Source: Hymenobacter sp. (GTDB taxonomy: Bacteria > Bacteroidota > Bacteroidia > Cytophagales > Hymenobacteraceae). From it: 32,305 bases of DNA. The translations under genes were made by a program, and so were the position numbers. The notes beneath the pieces are model-generated. The model had not been told where the DNA came from. It saw only the letters and a program-made list of their open reading frames with translations, and did not search any database. The stretch is from positions 1 through 32,305 of the forward strand of contig JANXMN010000055.1 in the NCBI GenBank assembly GCA_025354605.1, read 5' to 3'. Shown one piece after another: positions 6,865 through 16,700 of the stretch. Numbering within the stretch: position 1 is the first letter of the stretch; every line of letters begins with the position of its first letter.

Positions 6865-8325
6865 TTAAAACTGGAAGTAGATAAACTGCACGTGCTTGAA
6901 CGGGCCGAGCAAGGCAATGCACAGCACGATGCCGTAGTACAGCGCCCAGCGCACCGGGGCCCGCTGCCGGGCCACCCAGCCGCCCACGGCCATCCGCGCC
7001 TGCGCCGACTCCACCAGCCCCAGCACCAGCAGCGCTCCGGCCAGGGTTAGCCACTCGTATCGTTGGTAGAACACCTTCACCGACGATAGCCCGTGGTAGG
7101 GGAAGCCCTCGTGCAGCGCCTCGCTCGCGTCGAACAGATGCCGGATGATGTAGAGCGCGTCGTGTACGGAGTTGGCGCGGAAGAAAATCCAGGCGAAGGC
7201 CACCAGCGCATAGGTCAGCGCCACGTTCAGCACCGGGCTGCTGAGCAGCGGCAGGCGCAGCCGCTCCAGCAGCCGGCGGCGGCGGTTTTGGGTGAGCACC
7301 CCCACCACCAGGTACCCCCCGTGCAAGGCCCCCCAGATGAGGAACGTCCAGTTGGCCCCGTGCCACAGGCCGCTCACCAGAAACACGAAAAACAGGTTGA
7401 AGCAGGCCCGTGGCACCGCCACCCGGCTGCCGCCCAGCGGCCGGTAGAGGTAGTCGCGGAACCAGGTGGAGAGCGAGATGTGCCAGCGACGCCAGAACTC
7501 GGGCAGGCTCCGGGAAAAATAGGGCCGGTCGAAGTTGGCCATCAGCTCGAAGCCCATGACGCGGGCGCTGCCCCGGGCAATGTCGGAGTAGCCCGAAAAG
7601 TCGCAGTAAATCTGGATGGAAAAGCAAACGGTGGCCGCCAGCAGCGGCAGGCCCCGGTAGTGGGTGGGCGCGCCGTACACCTCGTTCACCAGCTGGGCCA
7701 GGCGGTCGGCAATGACGACTTTCTTGAACAGCCCCCAGGCCATCAGCCGCAGCCCGCTCACCACCCGGTCGTAGTCGAAATACTGCTGTCGGCGAAACTG
7801 GGGCAGCAGGTTCTGCGGCCGCTCGATGGGGCCCGCCACCAGCTGCGGGTAAAACAGCACGTACAGCGCGTACAGGCCGAAGTGCCGCTCGGCCCGCTGG
7901 CGTCCCCGGTACACTTCAATGGTGTAGCTCATGGCCTGAAACGTGTGAAACGAGAGGCCAATGGGCAAAATAAGGCGCAGCAGCGGCAGGGCCGCCGCGC
8001 TGCCTGCCCCGTGCAACACGGCATTGGCGTTGCCGATAAAAAAGTTGTAATACTTGAAAACGGCCAGCACGCCCAGGTTGGCCACCAGACTAAGGGCCAG
8101 ATAAAACCGGCGTCGGGAGCCCTGTGCGCCTTCAATCAGCAGCCCGGCGCAGTAGTCGACGGCAACGGTAAAGAGCAGGATGAGGATGTAGGCCGGGATG
8201 AAGGCCATGTAAAACGCACAGCTCGCCCCCAACAGCAGCAACCACCGGAACCGGTGTGGCAGCACGAAAAACAGCGTGGTGACTACCGGAAAAAAAACAA
8301 GAAATCGGAACGAGTTAAAAAGCAT
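6865..8325 (-). CDS. MBOAT-family membrane O-acyltransferase
   Basis: A 486-aa polytopic membrane protein. The start at 8325 (MLFNSFRFLVFFPVV) is the standard AlgI-like opening; the longer open frame upstream has no family likeness. Hallmarks are FKYYNFF, the LPIGLSFHTFQAMSY segment, LVAGPIERP, IYCDFSGYSDIARG, the WRRWHISLSTWFRDYLY stretch with His282, and LVSGLWHGANWTFLIWG with the expected catalytic His322. It would transfer acyl (probably acetyl) groups across the inner membrane onto a polysaccharide or lipid, together with the SGNH-like protein encoded 9 bp downstream. A TATCTTTG box at 8445-8452 could be its promoter, giving a leader of about 115 nt. Confidence 0.95.
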   Translation of the reverse strand: MLFNSFRFLVFFPVVTTLFFVLPHRFRWLLLLGASCAFYMAFIPAYILILLFTVAVDYCAGLLIEGAQGSRRRFYLALSLVANLGVLAVFKYYNFFIGNANAVLHGAGSAAALPLLRLILPIGLSFHTFQAMSYTIEVYRGRQRAERHFGLYALYVLFYPQLVAGPIERPQNLLPQFRRQQYFDYDRVVSGLRLMAWGLFKKVVIADRLAQLVNEVYGAPTHYRGLPLLAATVCFSIQIYCDFSGYSDIARGSARVMGFELMANFDRPYFSRSLPEFWRRWHISLSTWFRDYLYRPLGGSRVAVPRACFNLFFVFLVSGLWHGANWTFLIWGALHGGYLVVGVLTQNRRRRLLERLRLPLLSSPVLNVALTYALVAFAWIFFRANSVHDALYIIRHLFDASEALHEGFPYHGLSSVKVFYQRYEWLTLAGALLVLGLVESAQARMAVGGWVARQRAPVRWALYYGIVLCIALLGPFKHVQFIYFQF

Positions 8326-8444
8326 GCATTCGGGACGGAGCCATTTGGAAAGAGGGGCAGGGAGCAAACGCGGAGGGTGGCCCTGAAAACAGAGCATTTG
8401 AGGGGGTGCCCCATGTCCTTTCTCGTCGCTACGAAAGTTCCGGT

Positions 8445-8452
8445 CAAAGATA
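8445..8452 (-). promoter_or_regulatory. Candidate -7 box for the MBOAT/SGNH operon
   Basis: The minus strand reads TATCTTTG, matching TAnnTTTG, 119 bp upstream of the MBOAT ATG. No clear TTTG lies at -33. The rest of the 413-bp gap 8326-8738 holds no gene, only the repeats listed next. Confidence 0.35.
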
Positions 8453-8536
8453 TTGTGATGAGCTGCATGCTACCCTGGTGCACCGGCAGCCACCCGCTTG
8501 CCCCGGAGGCGCCCGGTCGCCCGGGCCTGAAGTCAT

Positions 8537-8632
8537 TAGACTTGTTCCTGCTAATAGAGGAAAAGGAGATTATAGCACGTCATGCTTCGGCTACGCTCAG
8601 CATGACGTGCTACTTATTTGGGAACAAGTCTA
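8537..8632. repeat. Nested palindromic element, copy 1 of a dispersed family
   Basis: The outer arms TAGACTTGTTCC (8537-8548) and GGAACAAGTCTA (8621-8632) are perfect inverses. Inside, TAGCACGTCATGCT (8573-8586) and AGCATGACGTGCTA (8599-8612) form a perfect 14-bp stem around TCGGCTACGCTC. The core CGTCATGCTTCG...AGCATGACG recurs at 10069-10114, on the other side of the EEP-family gene. Confidence 0.85.
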
Positions 8633-8658
8633 TTCTATATCAAGGCCCGGCACGAACG

Positions 8659-8680
8659 CCGGCATCGGGGGAGATGCCGG
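8659..8680. repeat. Hairpin 3' of the EEP-family gene
   Basis: CCGGCATC and GATGCCGG form a perfect 8-bp stem with a 6-nt loop, 59 bp past the stop at 8739 on the minus strand. It could end that transcript, but no strong T run follows. Confidence 0.4.
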
Positions 8681-8738
8681 GCCGATGGGCCGCGTGTTGC
8701 GGACGCGCCCGCTGCCTCCGGGGTGCTTCAGCCTGTTT

Positions 8739-9923
8739 CTACCGCAGCTGGTACAGCCCCTCTACCGGGAAATGGTCGCTCCAGATGATTTCGCGGTGCA
8801 CGCGGCAGCCCAGCACCTGCCAGCGGGGGGCGGCAAACTGCTGGTCGATGCGCATAAAGGGCAGGCGGCCGTTGTAGGTGGCCCCGAGGCCCAGGCCGGT
8901 GCTGGCCCAGGCGTTTTGCAGGTGGTCGGCCAGCTGGTCGTAGGTGTAGGAATAGGGCAGGTCGTTGAGGTCGCCGGCCAGCAGCACGGGGTAGGGCGAG
9001 CGGCGCACGTGGGCCAGCACGCTGTCTATCTGGGTGCCGCGGGCCACGGCGCCGTTGCGGAAGCGGCGCAGCAGGTTAGGCGCTTTCTGGCGCAAGCCGG
9101 CCCGGCTTTCGGTGGCCGTCACGATGTCGCTTTCGGCCATGCTCATGCTTTGCAGGTGCACGTTGAACACCCGAATGGTGTCGGGACGGCTGGTGCCGGT
9201 GCGGGCGGCAGGGCGGACCAGGTCGGCCCACATGGCGTGGTTCTGGGTGAGCTTGCCGAAGGGAATGATGCCGCGCCGCACGATGAGGAAGCGCGAGAAG
9301 ATGGCCATGCCGAATTCGGCCCCGATGCCGTTGGTGAGGGTGGTCGACACGAAGGAATGGCGGCCGCTGGCCCGGCCCAGGGCCTCTTCGGTGCGAAATA
9401 CACGGCCGTCTTCCTGCGACCCCTGGGGCTCGTTGTAATACTCCTGTAGGCAAAGCACGTCAGCCGGACTGTCGGCTAGCCAGTGAATCAGGCCCCTGGA
9501 CGACACGAAGCCGGGGTCGCGCAGCTGGGCATACACGTTGAAGATGCGCACGTTGGCCGAAAGCAGCGACACCGCCTGGTCCGGCGCAACCAGAAAGTTC
9601 GAGGTGAGCCGACGGCCGTCGGGCAGCGCCAGGGCTTGCTGGCGCAGAGCCGGGCGCAGGGCGGCCAGTGGGTGCAGAGCCAGCCCGCGCTGCACGTGCG
9701 GCCACGTCAGGGCCAGTACGGCAATGGGCAGCAGGGCTACCTGCCAGCGCCGCCGCAGCCAATACAGCGTGAGCAGCGCCGTGAGCAGCAGGGCCAGCGG
9801 CGTGGTGAGTGCACCGAATACTACCGGCCAGAAGTCCCGGGCCGGCACCTGCTCGCAGGCAATGGCCAGTAGCAGCCAGCCCAGCGTCAGGAGCGTAAGT
9901 TTGAAGGCGAATGAACGGCGCAC
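8739..9923 (-). CDS. Membrane-anchored endonuclease/exonuclease/phosphatase (EEP) family protein
   Basis: A 394-aa protein from the GTG at 9923 (VRRSFAFKLTLL). The open frame extends to an ATG at 9992, but a TACCTTTG -7 box at 9944-9951 lies between the two, so a transcript from it could use only the downstream start. Three hydrophobic segments fill the first 90 or so residues (LTLLTLGWLLLAIA, PLALLLTALLTLYWL, VALLPIAVLALTW). The DNase I-like EEP domain follows: SANVRIFN (metal Asn), LCLQEYY (Glu), FNVHLQS (His), AGDLNDLPYS (Asp-x-Asn), RIDQQF (Asp) and WSDHFPV (catalytic Asp-His). All key residues are present. Membrane-anchored members are common in Bacteroidota and their substrate (nucleic acid or phosphoester) is not established. 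It is flanked on both sides by copies of the same palindrome. Confidence 0.9.
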   Translation of the reverse strand: MRRSFAFKLTLLTLGWLLLAIACEQVPARDFWPVVFGALTTPLALLLTALLTLYWLRRRWQVALLPIAVLALTWPHVQRGLALHPLAALRPALRQQALALPDGRRLTSNFLVAPDQAVSLLSANVRIFNVYAQLRDPGFVSSRGLIHWLADSPADVLCLQEYYNEPQGSQEDGRVFRTEEALGRASGRHSFVSTTLTNGIGAEFGMAIFSRFLIVRRGIIPFGKLTQNHAMWADLVRPAARTGTSRPDTIRVFNVHLQSMSMAESDIVTATESRAGLRQKAPNLLRRFRNGAVARGTQIDSVLAHVRRSPYPVLLAGDLNDLPYSYTYDQLADHLQNAWASTGLGLGATYNGRLPFMRIDQQFAAPRWQVLGCRVHREIIWSDHFPVEGLYQLR

Positions 9924-9943
9924 GGTATCGGCAGCAAAGGCCG

Positions 9944-9951
9944 CAAAGGTA
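9944..9951 (-). promoter_or_regulatory. Candidate -7 box for the EEP-family gene
   Basis: The minus strand reads TACCTTTG, a full match to TAnnTTTG, 20 bp before the GTG start at 9923. The -33 region has only TTGG at a spacing of 20. The box argues against the upstream ATG at 9992. Confidence 0.5.
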
Positions 9952-10068
9952 GCGGCGGGCGGCCGGGTCGGCCAACGGCGGCAGGCTCGCACGAATTTTG
10001 CGCGGCGGCCGTGGCAGGCCGGCGGCGGGCCGGGGCTGCTCCGAAAGTGTCTTCAGAAACAACTTTCA

Positions 10069-10114
10069 GAACGTCATGCTTCGACAAGCGGACGACAGAT
10101 GAAGCATGACGTTC
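10069..10114. repeat. Palindromic element, copy 2 of the CGTCATGCTTCG family
   Basis: GAACGTCATGCTTC (10069-10082) and GAAGCATGACGTTC (10101-10114) are perfect 14-bp inverses around an 18-nt loop. The core is the same as in the 8573-8612 element. It lies in the 246-bp gap between two divergent genes (9923 on minus, 10170 on plus). Confidence 0.85.
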
Positions 10115-10169
10115 CGACGTTCTGACCCAACAAACTCCCTTACCTCCTTTCCTTTTCCCCTCCTTCTCC

Positions 10170-13100
10170 ATGCGGCTACCTTTTCGCTTCGCCTACTGCT
10201 GCCTGCCGGCCCTGGCGCTGGCCCTGCCCCCGGTGCTGCCCGCCCGGGCCTCCGTGCCCGGCTCCGAGGCCGGCAGCCTCGAATTCATCACCAACCAGGG
10301 CCAGTGGGCTGCGGCCGTGCGCTACGAGGCGGCCCTGCCGGCCGGCCGCCTGTTCGTGCAGAACACGGGCCTCACCTACAGCTTCTTCGACCCGGCGTTT
10401 CTGGCGCGGCACCACGGCGGGCAGCCCGGCGCGGCCAGCGGCATCATTGCCGGCCACGCCTACACCGTGTCGTTCGTGAAGCCCCGGGCCGGGGTGCGCC
10501 TCGCGCCCACCGAGTTGGTGCCCGGCGAGCGCAACTACTTCGTGGGCAGTGATGAGCGGCGCTGGGCCAGCCACGTGGGGGCCTACCGCCGGCTGCGCTA
10601 CGCCGGCCTGTGGCCCGGCACCGACCTGACCCTGTACGAGAACCAAAGCCATCACCTCGAATACGACGTGCTGCTGGCCCCCCGCGCCAACCCCAACCGG
10701 GTAGCCCTGCGCTACGATGGGGCCAGCGCCCTGGCCCTCGACGCGGCCGGCAACCTGCTCATCAAAACCACCGTGGGCACCACTACCGAGCTGGCCCCGC
10801 AGGCGTTCCAGCTCGATGCCGCCGGCCAGCCCCGACCCGTGGCCTGCCGCTACGTGCTCACGGGCAACACCCTGCGCTTCGCCCTGGGCAAGTACGACCA
10901 TGCCCGCACCCTGACCATTGACCCAACGGTGCAGTTTTCGACCCTGACCGGCTCGACGGTGGACAACTGGGGTTTCACGGCTACTTACGACAACGCGGGC
11001 AACCTCTACTCGGGCGGCATTGCCTTCGGGCCGGGCTTCCCGGCCACCACGGGCGCTTACCGCACTTCATTTGCGGGCCTCTGCGACATCGCCCTCATCA
11101 AGTACGACACCCACCTGAACGGCCCGGCCGCCCGGGTGTGGGCCACCTACCTGGGCGGCAGCAGCACCGAGTTTCCGCACAGCCTGGTGACGAACGGCCA
11201 GAACGAGCTGCTGCTGCTGGGCAGCACCAGCTCGCGCGACTACCCCACCACGGCCAGCGCGGCCCAGCGCGGCTTCGCTGGCGGCACGCCCCTCGACCCC
11301 TTCCGGGCCAACCGCGACCCCTACCTGATGCCCAATGGCTCGGACCTGGTGCTCACCCGCCTGAGCGCCGACGGCCGCGCCCTGCTGGCCAGCACCTACC
11401 TCGGCGGCTCGGCCAACGACGGCGTGATTAGCGGCACCGACATTATCCGGGCCAACTACGGCGATGTGTTCCGTAGCGACGTGCTGCTCGACGATGCCGG
11501 CAATGTGTACGTGGCGGCGGCCACCGCCTCGGCCAACTTTCCCGGGCTGGCCCGGGGCTTCAACGCCACCTACGGCCAGGGCGGCTCCGATGCGCTGGTG
11601 TGCCGGCTCACCCCCGACCTGAGCGCCGTGAGCTGGGCCGGCCTGCTGGGCGGCAACGGCCCCGATGCCGCCTATTCGCTGCAGCGCGATGCGCAGGGCC
11701 GGGTGTACGCCTGCGGCGGCACAACTTCGGCCAACTTCCCCACCACGCCCGGAGCTTACCGGCCGTTCCAGCCGTTCAGCAACGTCGAGGGCTTCGTGGC
11801 CCGTATCAGCGCCGACGGGCGCACGCTGGAGCGCGCCACCTACGTGGGCACGGCCGGCTACGACCAGGCCCAGTTTATTCAGCTCGACGCGGCTGGCAAC
11901 GCCTACCTGCTGGGCCAGACGCTGGGCTCGTTTCCGATTACCACGGGCCTGTATGGCGTGAGCACCGGCTCGCTGTTCGTGCAGAAGCTCAACCCCGACC
12001 TCACGGCCAGCCTCTACAGTACGGCCGTGGCCGCGCGCAGCGGCGGCGGGCCGTCGCTGGTGCCCACGGCGTTTCTGGTCGACGACTGCGAGCGGGTATA
12101 CATCAGCGGCTGGGGCGGGGTCGATAATGACCAGGGCTACTACATCGGCGGCAACACCTACGGCCTGCCCACCACCGGCAACGCCGTGCAGCGCAGCACC
12201 GATGGCTCCGACTTCTACCTGGCGCAGTTTTCGGCCGGCATGCACACCCTCGACTACGCTACGTACTTCGGCGAAAACAGCTCGCTGGCCCCCGAGCACG
12301 TGGATGGCGGCACCTCGCGCTTCGACAAGCGCGGCGTGGTGTACCAGGCGGTGTGCGCCAGCTGCCAGGGCGTGCAGGGCTTTCCGCTGCCGGCGGGCGC
12401 CAACACCTACACCGTGCGCAACGGCAGCAGCAACTGCAACAACGGCGCGTTCAAGATGAACTTCGAGGTGTTGCAGGCCGACCCCGGCCCCCGGCGCTTC
12501 GTGTGCGTGGATGGCGGCCCGGTGGCCCTGGCCGGCAGCCCCACCGGCGGCACCTGGGCCGGGCCGGGCGTGCAGGCCGTGGCCGGCGGCGGCTACCGCT
12601 TCGTGCCCGCCGCCGTGGGGCCGGGGCAGTACGTCATCAGCTACTCGGCCCTCACCACTGGTATTTGCCTGAGCACGCGCACGGTGCGCTACGTGGTGGC
12701 CCCGCCGGTGGTGCCGGTGTTTGCGCCGGTCGCGCCGCAGTGCACCAGTCTGGCGGCCGTGGTGCTGGCGGCTACACCGGCCGGGGGCACCTTCAGCGGG
12801 CCGGGCGTGAGCGGTGGGCGCTTCGACCCGGCCACGGCCGGCGCGGGCACCCACACGCTCACCTATACCATCGTCGACTCGCTGGGCTGCGGCACTGTGA
12901 GCCAGCAGGTAGCCGTGTCGCGCCCGCCCACCGTAGTGGCTGGCAACGACACCACCCTCTGCGCCGACCAGCAGCGCGCCTTTCAGCTGCTGGGCGCGCG
13001 GCCGGCCGGCGGCACCTGGAGCGGCCCGGGCGTGACGCCCACTGGTTTCTTCAGCCCGCCCAACACCAACAACCGGGGCGGCGTGTTTGCCCTGGTGTAC

Positions 13101-13667
13101 ACCGTGCGCGAAGGCTCGTGCCAGGCCACGGCCACCCGCACGGTGGTGGTGGCACCCACCTCGGCCCAGAACGTGGGGCTCAACCTGCCCGTGTGCAACA
13201 ACTACCCCGGCCTGGCCGGCCTGGCTCCCTTCGATGCCGACCTGACGCCGGTGCTGCTGGCCCCGCGCGCCACCTACCGCTGGGACTTTGGCGATGGCAG
13301 CGCCCCCAGCACCGACGCCACCCCCCGGCACCGCTACGAGCGCCCCGGAGTGTACCAGATTTCGCTCGAAGCCCGGTACGGCAACTGCCAGGTGCTCACC
13401 GGATTCGCGCCCATCGAGGTGGGCGAGGTAAAAATCCCCAACATCATCACTCCCAACCGCGACTCGCTTAACGAAACGTTTAAGCCGCGCTTCAGCTGCC
13501 GGCCCACCTCGCTGGAAGTGTACTCGCGCTGGGGCCAGCTGGTGTTCCAGGCCGCCAACTACCACAACGGCTGGAGCGCCGGCAGCCTGCCCGACGGCGT
13601 GTACTACTTCCTGCTGCGCGACGACGAAGGCCGCCGCCAGAAAGGCTGGCTGGAAGTGCGCCGGTAG
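10170..13667 (+). CDS. Giant secreted protein with SBBP, Ig-like, PKD and T9SS type B (gliding motility-associated) C-terminal domain, paralog 1
   Basis: A 1165-aa exported protein. It begins with a signal peptide ending near LPARAS. Next is an N-terminal domain (about 35-250) opening LEFITNQGQWAAAVRYEA, the DUF7948-type module that usually precedes SBBP repeats. SBBP beta-propeller-like repeats follow (about 255-740; TYLGGS, DAAGNAYLLGQT and similar). Three Ig-like units each carry GGTxxGPGV (near 793, 872, 947). A PKD domain has YRWDFGDGS (about 1035). The type B C-terminal domain runs from IPNIITPNRDSLNETF (about 1088) through VYSRWGQLVF to KGWLEVRR. Such proteins pass the outer membrane through the type IX system and are attached or released; some are adhesins. 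Its ligand is unknown. A close paralog follows on the same strand after 105 bp. Confidence 0.93.
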   Translation: MRLPFRFAYCCLPALALALPPVLPARASVPGSEAGSLEFITNQGQWAAAVRYEAALPAGRLFVQNTGLTYSFFDPAFLARHHGGQPGAASGIIAGHAYTVSFVKPRAGVRLAPTELVPGERNYFVGSDERRWASHVGAYRRLRYAGLWPGTDLTLYENQSHHLEYDVLLAPRANPNRVALRYDGASALALDAAGNLLIKTTVGTTTELAPQAFQLDAAGQPRPVACRYVLTGNTLRFALGKYDHARTLTIDPTVQFSTLTGSTVDNWGFTATYDNAGNLYSGGIAFGPGFPATTGAYRTSFAGLCDIALIKYDTHLNGPAARVWATYLGGSSTEFPHSLVTNGQNELLLLGSTSSRDYPTTASAAQRGFAGGTPLDPFRANRDPYLMPNGSDLVLTRLSADGRALLASTYLGGSANDGVISGTDIIRANYGDVFRSDVLLDDAGNVYVAAATASANFPGLARGFNATYGQGGSDALVCRLTPDLSAVSWAGLLGGNGPDAAYSLQRDAQGRVYACGGTTSANFPTTPGAYRPFQPFSNVEGFVARISADGRTLERATYVGTAGYDQAQFIQLDAAGNAYLLGQTLGSFPITTGLYGVSTGSLFVQKLNPDLTASLYSTAVAARSGGGPSLVPTAFLVDDCERVYISGWGGVDNDQGYYIGGNTYGLPTTGNAVQRSTDGSDFYLAQFSAGMHTLDYATYFGENSSLAPEHVDGGTSRFDKRGVVYQAVCASCQGVQGFPLPAGANTYTVRNGSSNCNNGAFKMNFEVLQADPGPRRFVCVDGGPVALAGSPTGGTWAGPGVQAVAGGGYRFVPAAVGPGQYVISYSALTTGICLSTRTVRYVVAPPVVPVFAPVAPQCTSLAAVVLAATPAGGTFSGPGVSGGRFDPATAGAGTHTLTYTIVDSLGCGTVSQQVAVSRPPTVVAGNDTTLCADQQRAFQLLGARPAGGTWSGPGVTPTGFFSPPNTNNRGGVFALVYTVREGSCQATATRTVVVAPTSAQNVGLNLPVCNNYPGLAGLAPFDADLTPVLLAPRATYRWDFGDGSAPSTDATPRHRYERPGVYQISLEARYGNCQVLTGFAPIEVGEVKIPNIITPNRDSLNETFKPRFSCRPTSLEVYSRWGQLVFQAANYHNGWSAGSLPDGVYYFLLRDDEGRRQKGWLEVRR

Positions 13668-13772
13668 GAGCGGAGGAGCCCGTAGAGGGCGACCCTGCCC
13701 GCTTGTAAAACCCCCGGGGCGGCCCCCGCGTTTCCGCCTCATTCCCACCCGCCTTGCCGTTGCCCCGTGCCT

Positions 13773-16700
13773 ATGAAGCTTCCGCTACTCCTCGTTGCTG
13801 CCTGCTGGGGGCTGCTGCTTTCGGCCCGGGCGCAGGTGCCGGCCACGCCCGGCGCAACGCTCGAATTCATCGAGAACCGGGGCCAGTGGGATGCCCGCAC
13901 CCGCTACGCCGCCGCCGTGCCCGGCGGCCGCCTCTTTGCCGAAGCCGACGGCCTGCTGCTGTCGCTGCTGGCCGGGGGCGGCCCGGCCCAGCTCGGCCAC
14001 GGCCGCCCGGCTGCCGCCGGGGCCGACTACGCTGCCCCGATACGCGGCCACGCCCTGCGCCTGCGCTTCGCCGGAGCCGCTGCCACGGCCAGCATCAGCG
14101 CCGAAGTGCCGACCACCGAGCACCGCAGCTACTTCCTGGGCCGCGACCCGCGCCACTGGGCCCGCGACGTGCGCAGCTACCGCAGCCTGCGCTACGCCGG
14201 CCTGTGGCCCGGGGTGAGTGTCCGCGTGTACGAAAGCGCCACCCAGCGCCTCGAATACGACTTCGAGCTGGCCCCCGGAGCCGATGCCGCGGCCATTGTC
14301 CTGCGCCACGAGGGGGCCGAGGCCCTGACGCTCGATGCCGAGGGCAACCTGCTGGTGCGCACCAGCGTGGGCAACGTGCTGGAGCGTGCCCCCCGCGCCT
14401 GGCAGGCCGACGCGGCCGGCCGGCCCCGGCCCGTGCCCTGCCGCTACGTGCTGAAGGATGGCCTGCTCACCTTCGCCCTGGGCAGCTACGACCACGCCCG
14501 CCCGCTCACCATCGACCCTGAAGTGCTGTTTGCCAGCTACACCGGCTCGACGGCCGACAACTGGGGCTTCACGGCCACCTACGATGCGGCCGGCAACCTC
14601 TACTCGGGCGGTATTGCCTTTGCGCCCGGGTACCCAACTACCACCGGGGCGTTCCAGACGACGTTTGGGGGGCTTATTGATATTGCCATTATCAAGTACG
14701 ACATTCATACTACTGGGCCGGCGGCGCGGGTGTGGGCTACTTATATCGGCGGCTCGGGGGCCGAATTTCCGGCCAGCCTGGTGGTGAACAGCCAGGGCGA
14801 GCTGCTGCTGCTGGGCACTTCGGGCTCCATCAACTACCCCACTACGGCGGGGGCGGTGCAGCGCGGCTTTGCCGGGGGCACGGCCGCTGAGCCGCTGGGC
14901 TACGGCGGCATCTACGGCGCGCCGCTGGGCTCCGACCTCGTCATTTCCCGCCTCAATGCTACGGGCACGGCCCTGGTGGGCTCGACCTACCTGGGCGGCT
15001 CGGGCAACGACGGCATGCTGCCGCTGCTGCCGGGGCTGTCGGCCGGCAGCAGCAGCACCGGGCAGCTGGCCCACAACTACGGCGACCCGTTTCGGGGGGA
15101 TATTCTGGTGGATGCGGCCGACAACGTGTACATCGCCTCGCATACCACGTCCACCAACTTTCCGGTGGCGGGGGGCTTTCGCGGCACCTACGCCGGGGGG
15201 ACGTCGGATGCCGTGGTGGCCAAGCTCGCGCCCGACCTCACGGCCCTGCAATGGGCCAGCTACCTGGGCGGCAGCGGGGCCGACGCGGCGTATTCGCTCC
15301 AGCTCGAAGCCGGCACCGGCGACGTGTACGTGACCGGCGGCACGCTCAGCCCCAACTTCCCCGTGACCAGCAACGCCTACCAGACCAGCCGGCCGGGCGG
15401 CGTGGATGGGTTTGTGGCCCGCATCGCGGCCAACGGCCGCAGCCTGCGCCGGGCCAGCTACGTGGGCACCAGCGACTACGACCAGGCGTATTTCCTGCAG
15501 GTGGGTACCGACGGCGGCGTATACCTGCTGGGCCAGACCCGGGGCGCGATGCCGGTGACTCCGGGCCTCTACACCACGGCCGGCGGCACCCAGTTCATTC
15601 TCAAGCTCGATGCTGACCTGACGCAGCGGCAGCTTTCGACGGTATTCGGCAGCAGCACCGCCGCCAACGCCGGCCTGATTAACCTTGACCCCACCGCCTT
15701 TCTGGTCGACCGCTGCGACCGGGTGTTTGTGTGCGGCTGGGGCGGGCAGGTGAACGGACGCGACACGCCCACCAGCTCGCCCTCCTTCAACTACCTCGAC
15801 GGCAACGGCACCACCAGCGGCCTGCCCGTAACCAGCAACGCCGTGCAGCCCACCACCGACGGCTCCGATTTTTACCTGGCCCAGTTCGCCGCCAGCCTCA
15901 CCGGCCTCACCTACGCCACCTTCTACGGCGACACCACGCCCAACACCGAGGGTGAGCACGTGGACGGCGGCACCTCGCGCTTCGACCCGCGCGGCGTGGT
16001 GTACCAGGCGGTGTGCTCGTGCTTTTCGAGCGCGGGCTTCCCCATTCCGCCGGGGGCCAATACCTACTCCGCCGTGAATGGCAGCACCGTGCCGGGCTTC
16101 GGCACGGGCTGCAACAACGCGGCCTTCGTGCTCGATTTCCGCCCGGCCGTCGCCAACGCCGGCACCGACCAGACCGTGTGCGCCAACGCCGGCCCCGTGG
16201 CCCTGAGCGGCAGCCCCGGCGGCGGCTTCTGGACCGGCGCGGGCGTGTCGGGCAGCGGGGCGGCGGGCTTCGTCTTCACGCCCTCGGCGGCGCTGCTGGG
16301 CCCGCAAACCCTCACCTACACCGTGCCCAGCACGGGGCTGTGCACCACTACCGGCACCCGCCGCATCACGGTGGTAGCCCCGCCAGCGCTGGTGTTCACG
16401 CCGCTGCTGCAAGCCGTGTATTGCCTGCCCGCGCCCGGCAGTCCGGCCCTGCCCCCGGTGCGGCTGAGCGCCACCCCGATTGGTGGCAGCTTCACTGGGC
16501 CGGGCGTGACGGGCACGGTGGCCAGCGGCTTTTTCTTCAATCCCAACCAGGTGGCGGGTACCTATTCGCTCACCTACACCCTCACGGCGGGCGTGTGCAC
16601 CGTGCAGACGAGCCAAGCCGTAGTGGTGGGTGCGCAGCTGCTGCCGGTGCTGGCCGCTGATACCACCCTGTGCCCGGGCAGTGCTTCGTTTGCCCTGCGC

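Noticed and set aside
7093..8877. 594-codon plus-strand frame across the MBOAT gene
   Set aside because: Antisense to a gene with complete MBOAT motifs; its translation is His/Gln/Arg-rich with no fold pattern.
13668..13772. Terminator between the two giant genes
   Set aside because: The GC-rich AAACCCCCGGGGCGGCCC stretch can fold in several weak ways but gives no convincing stem with a T run, so co-transcription cannot be excluded.
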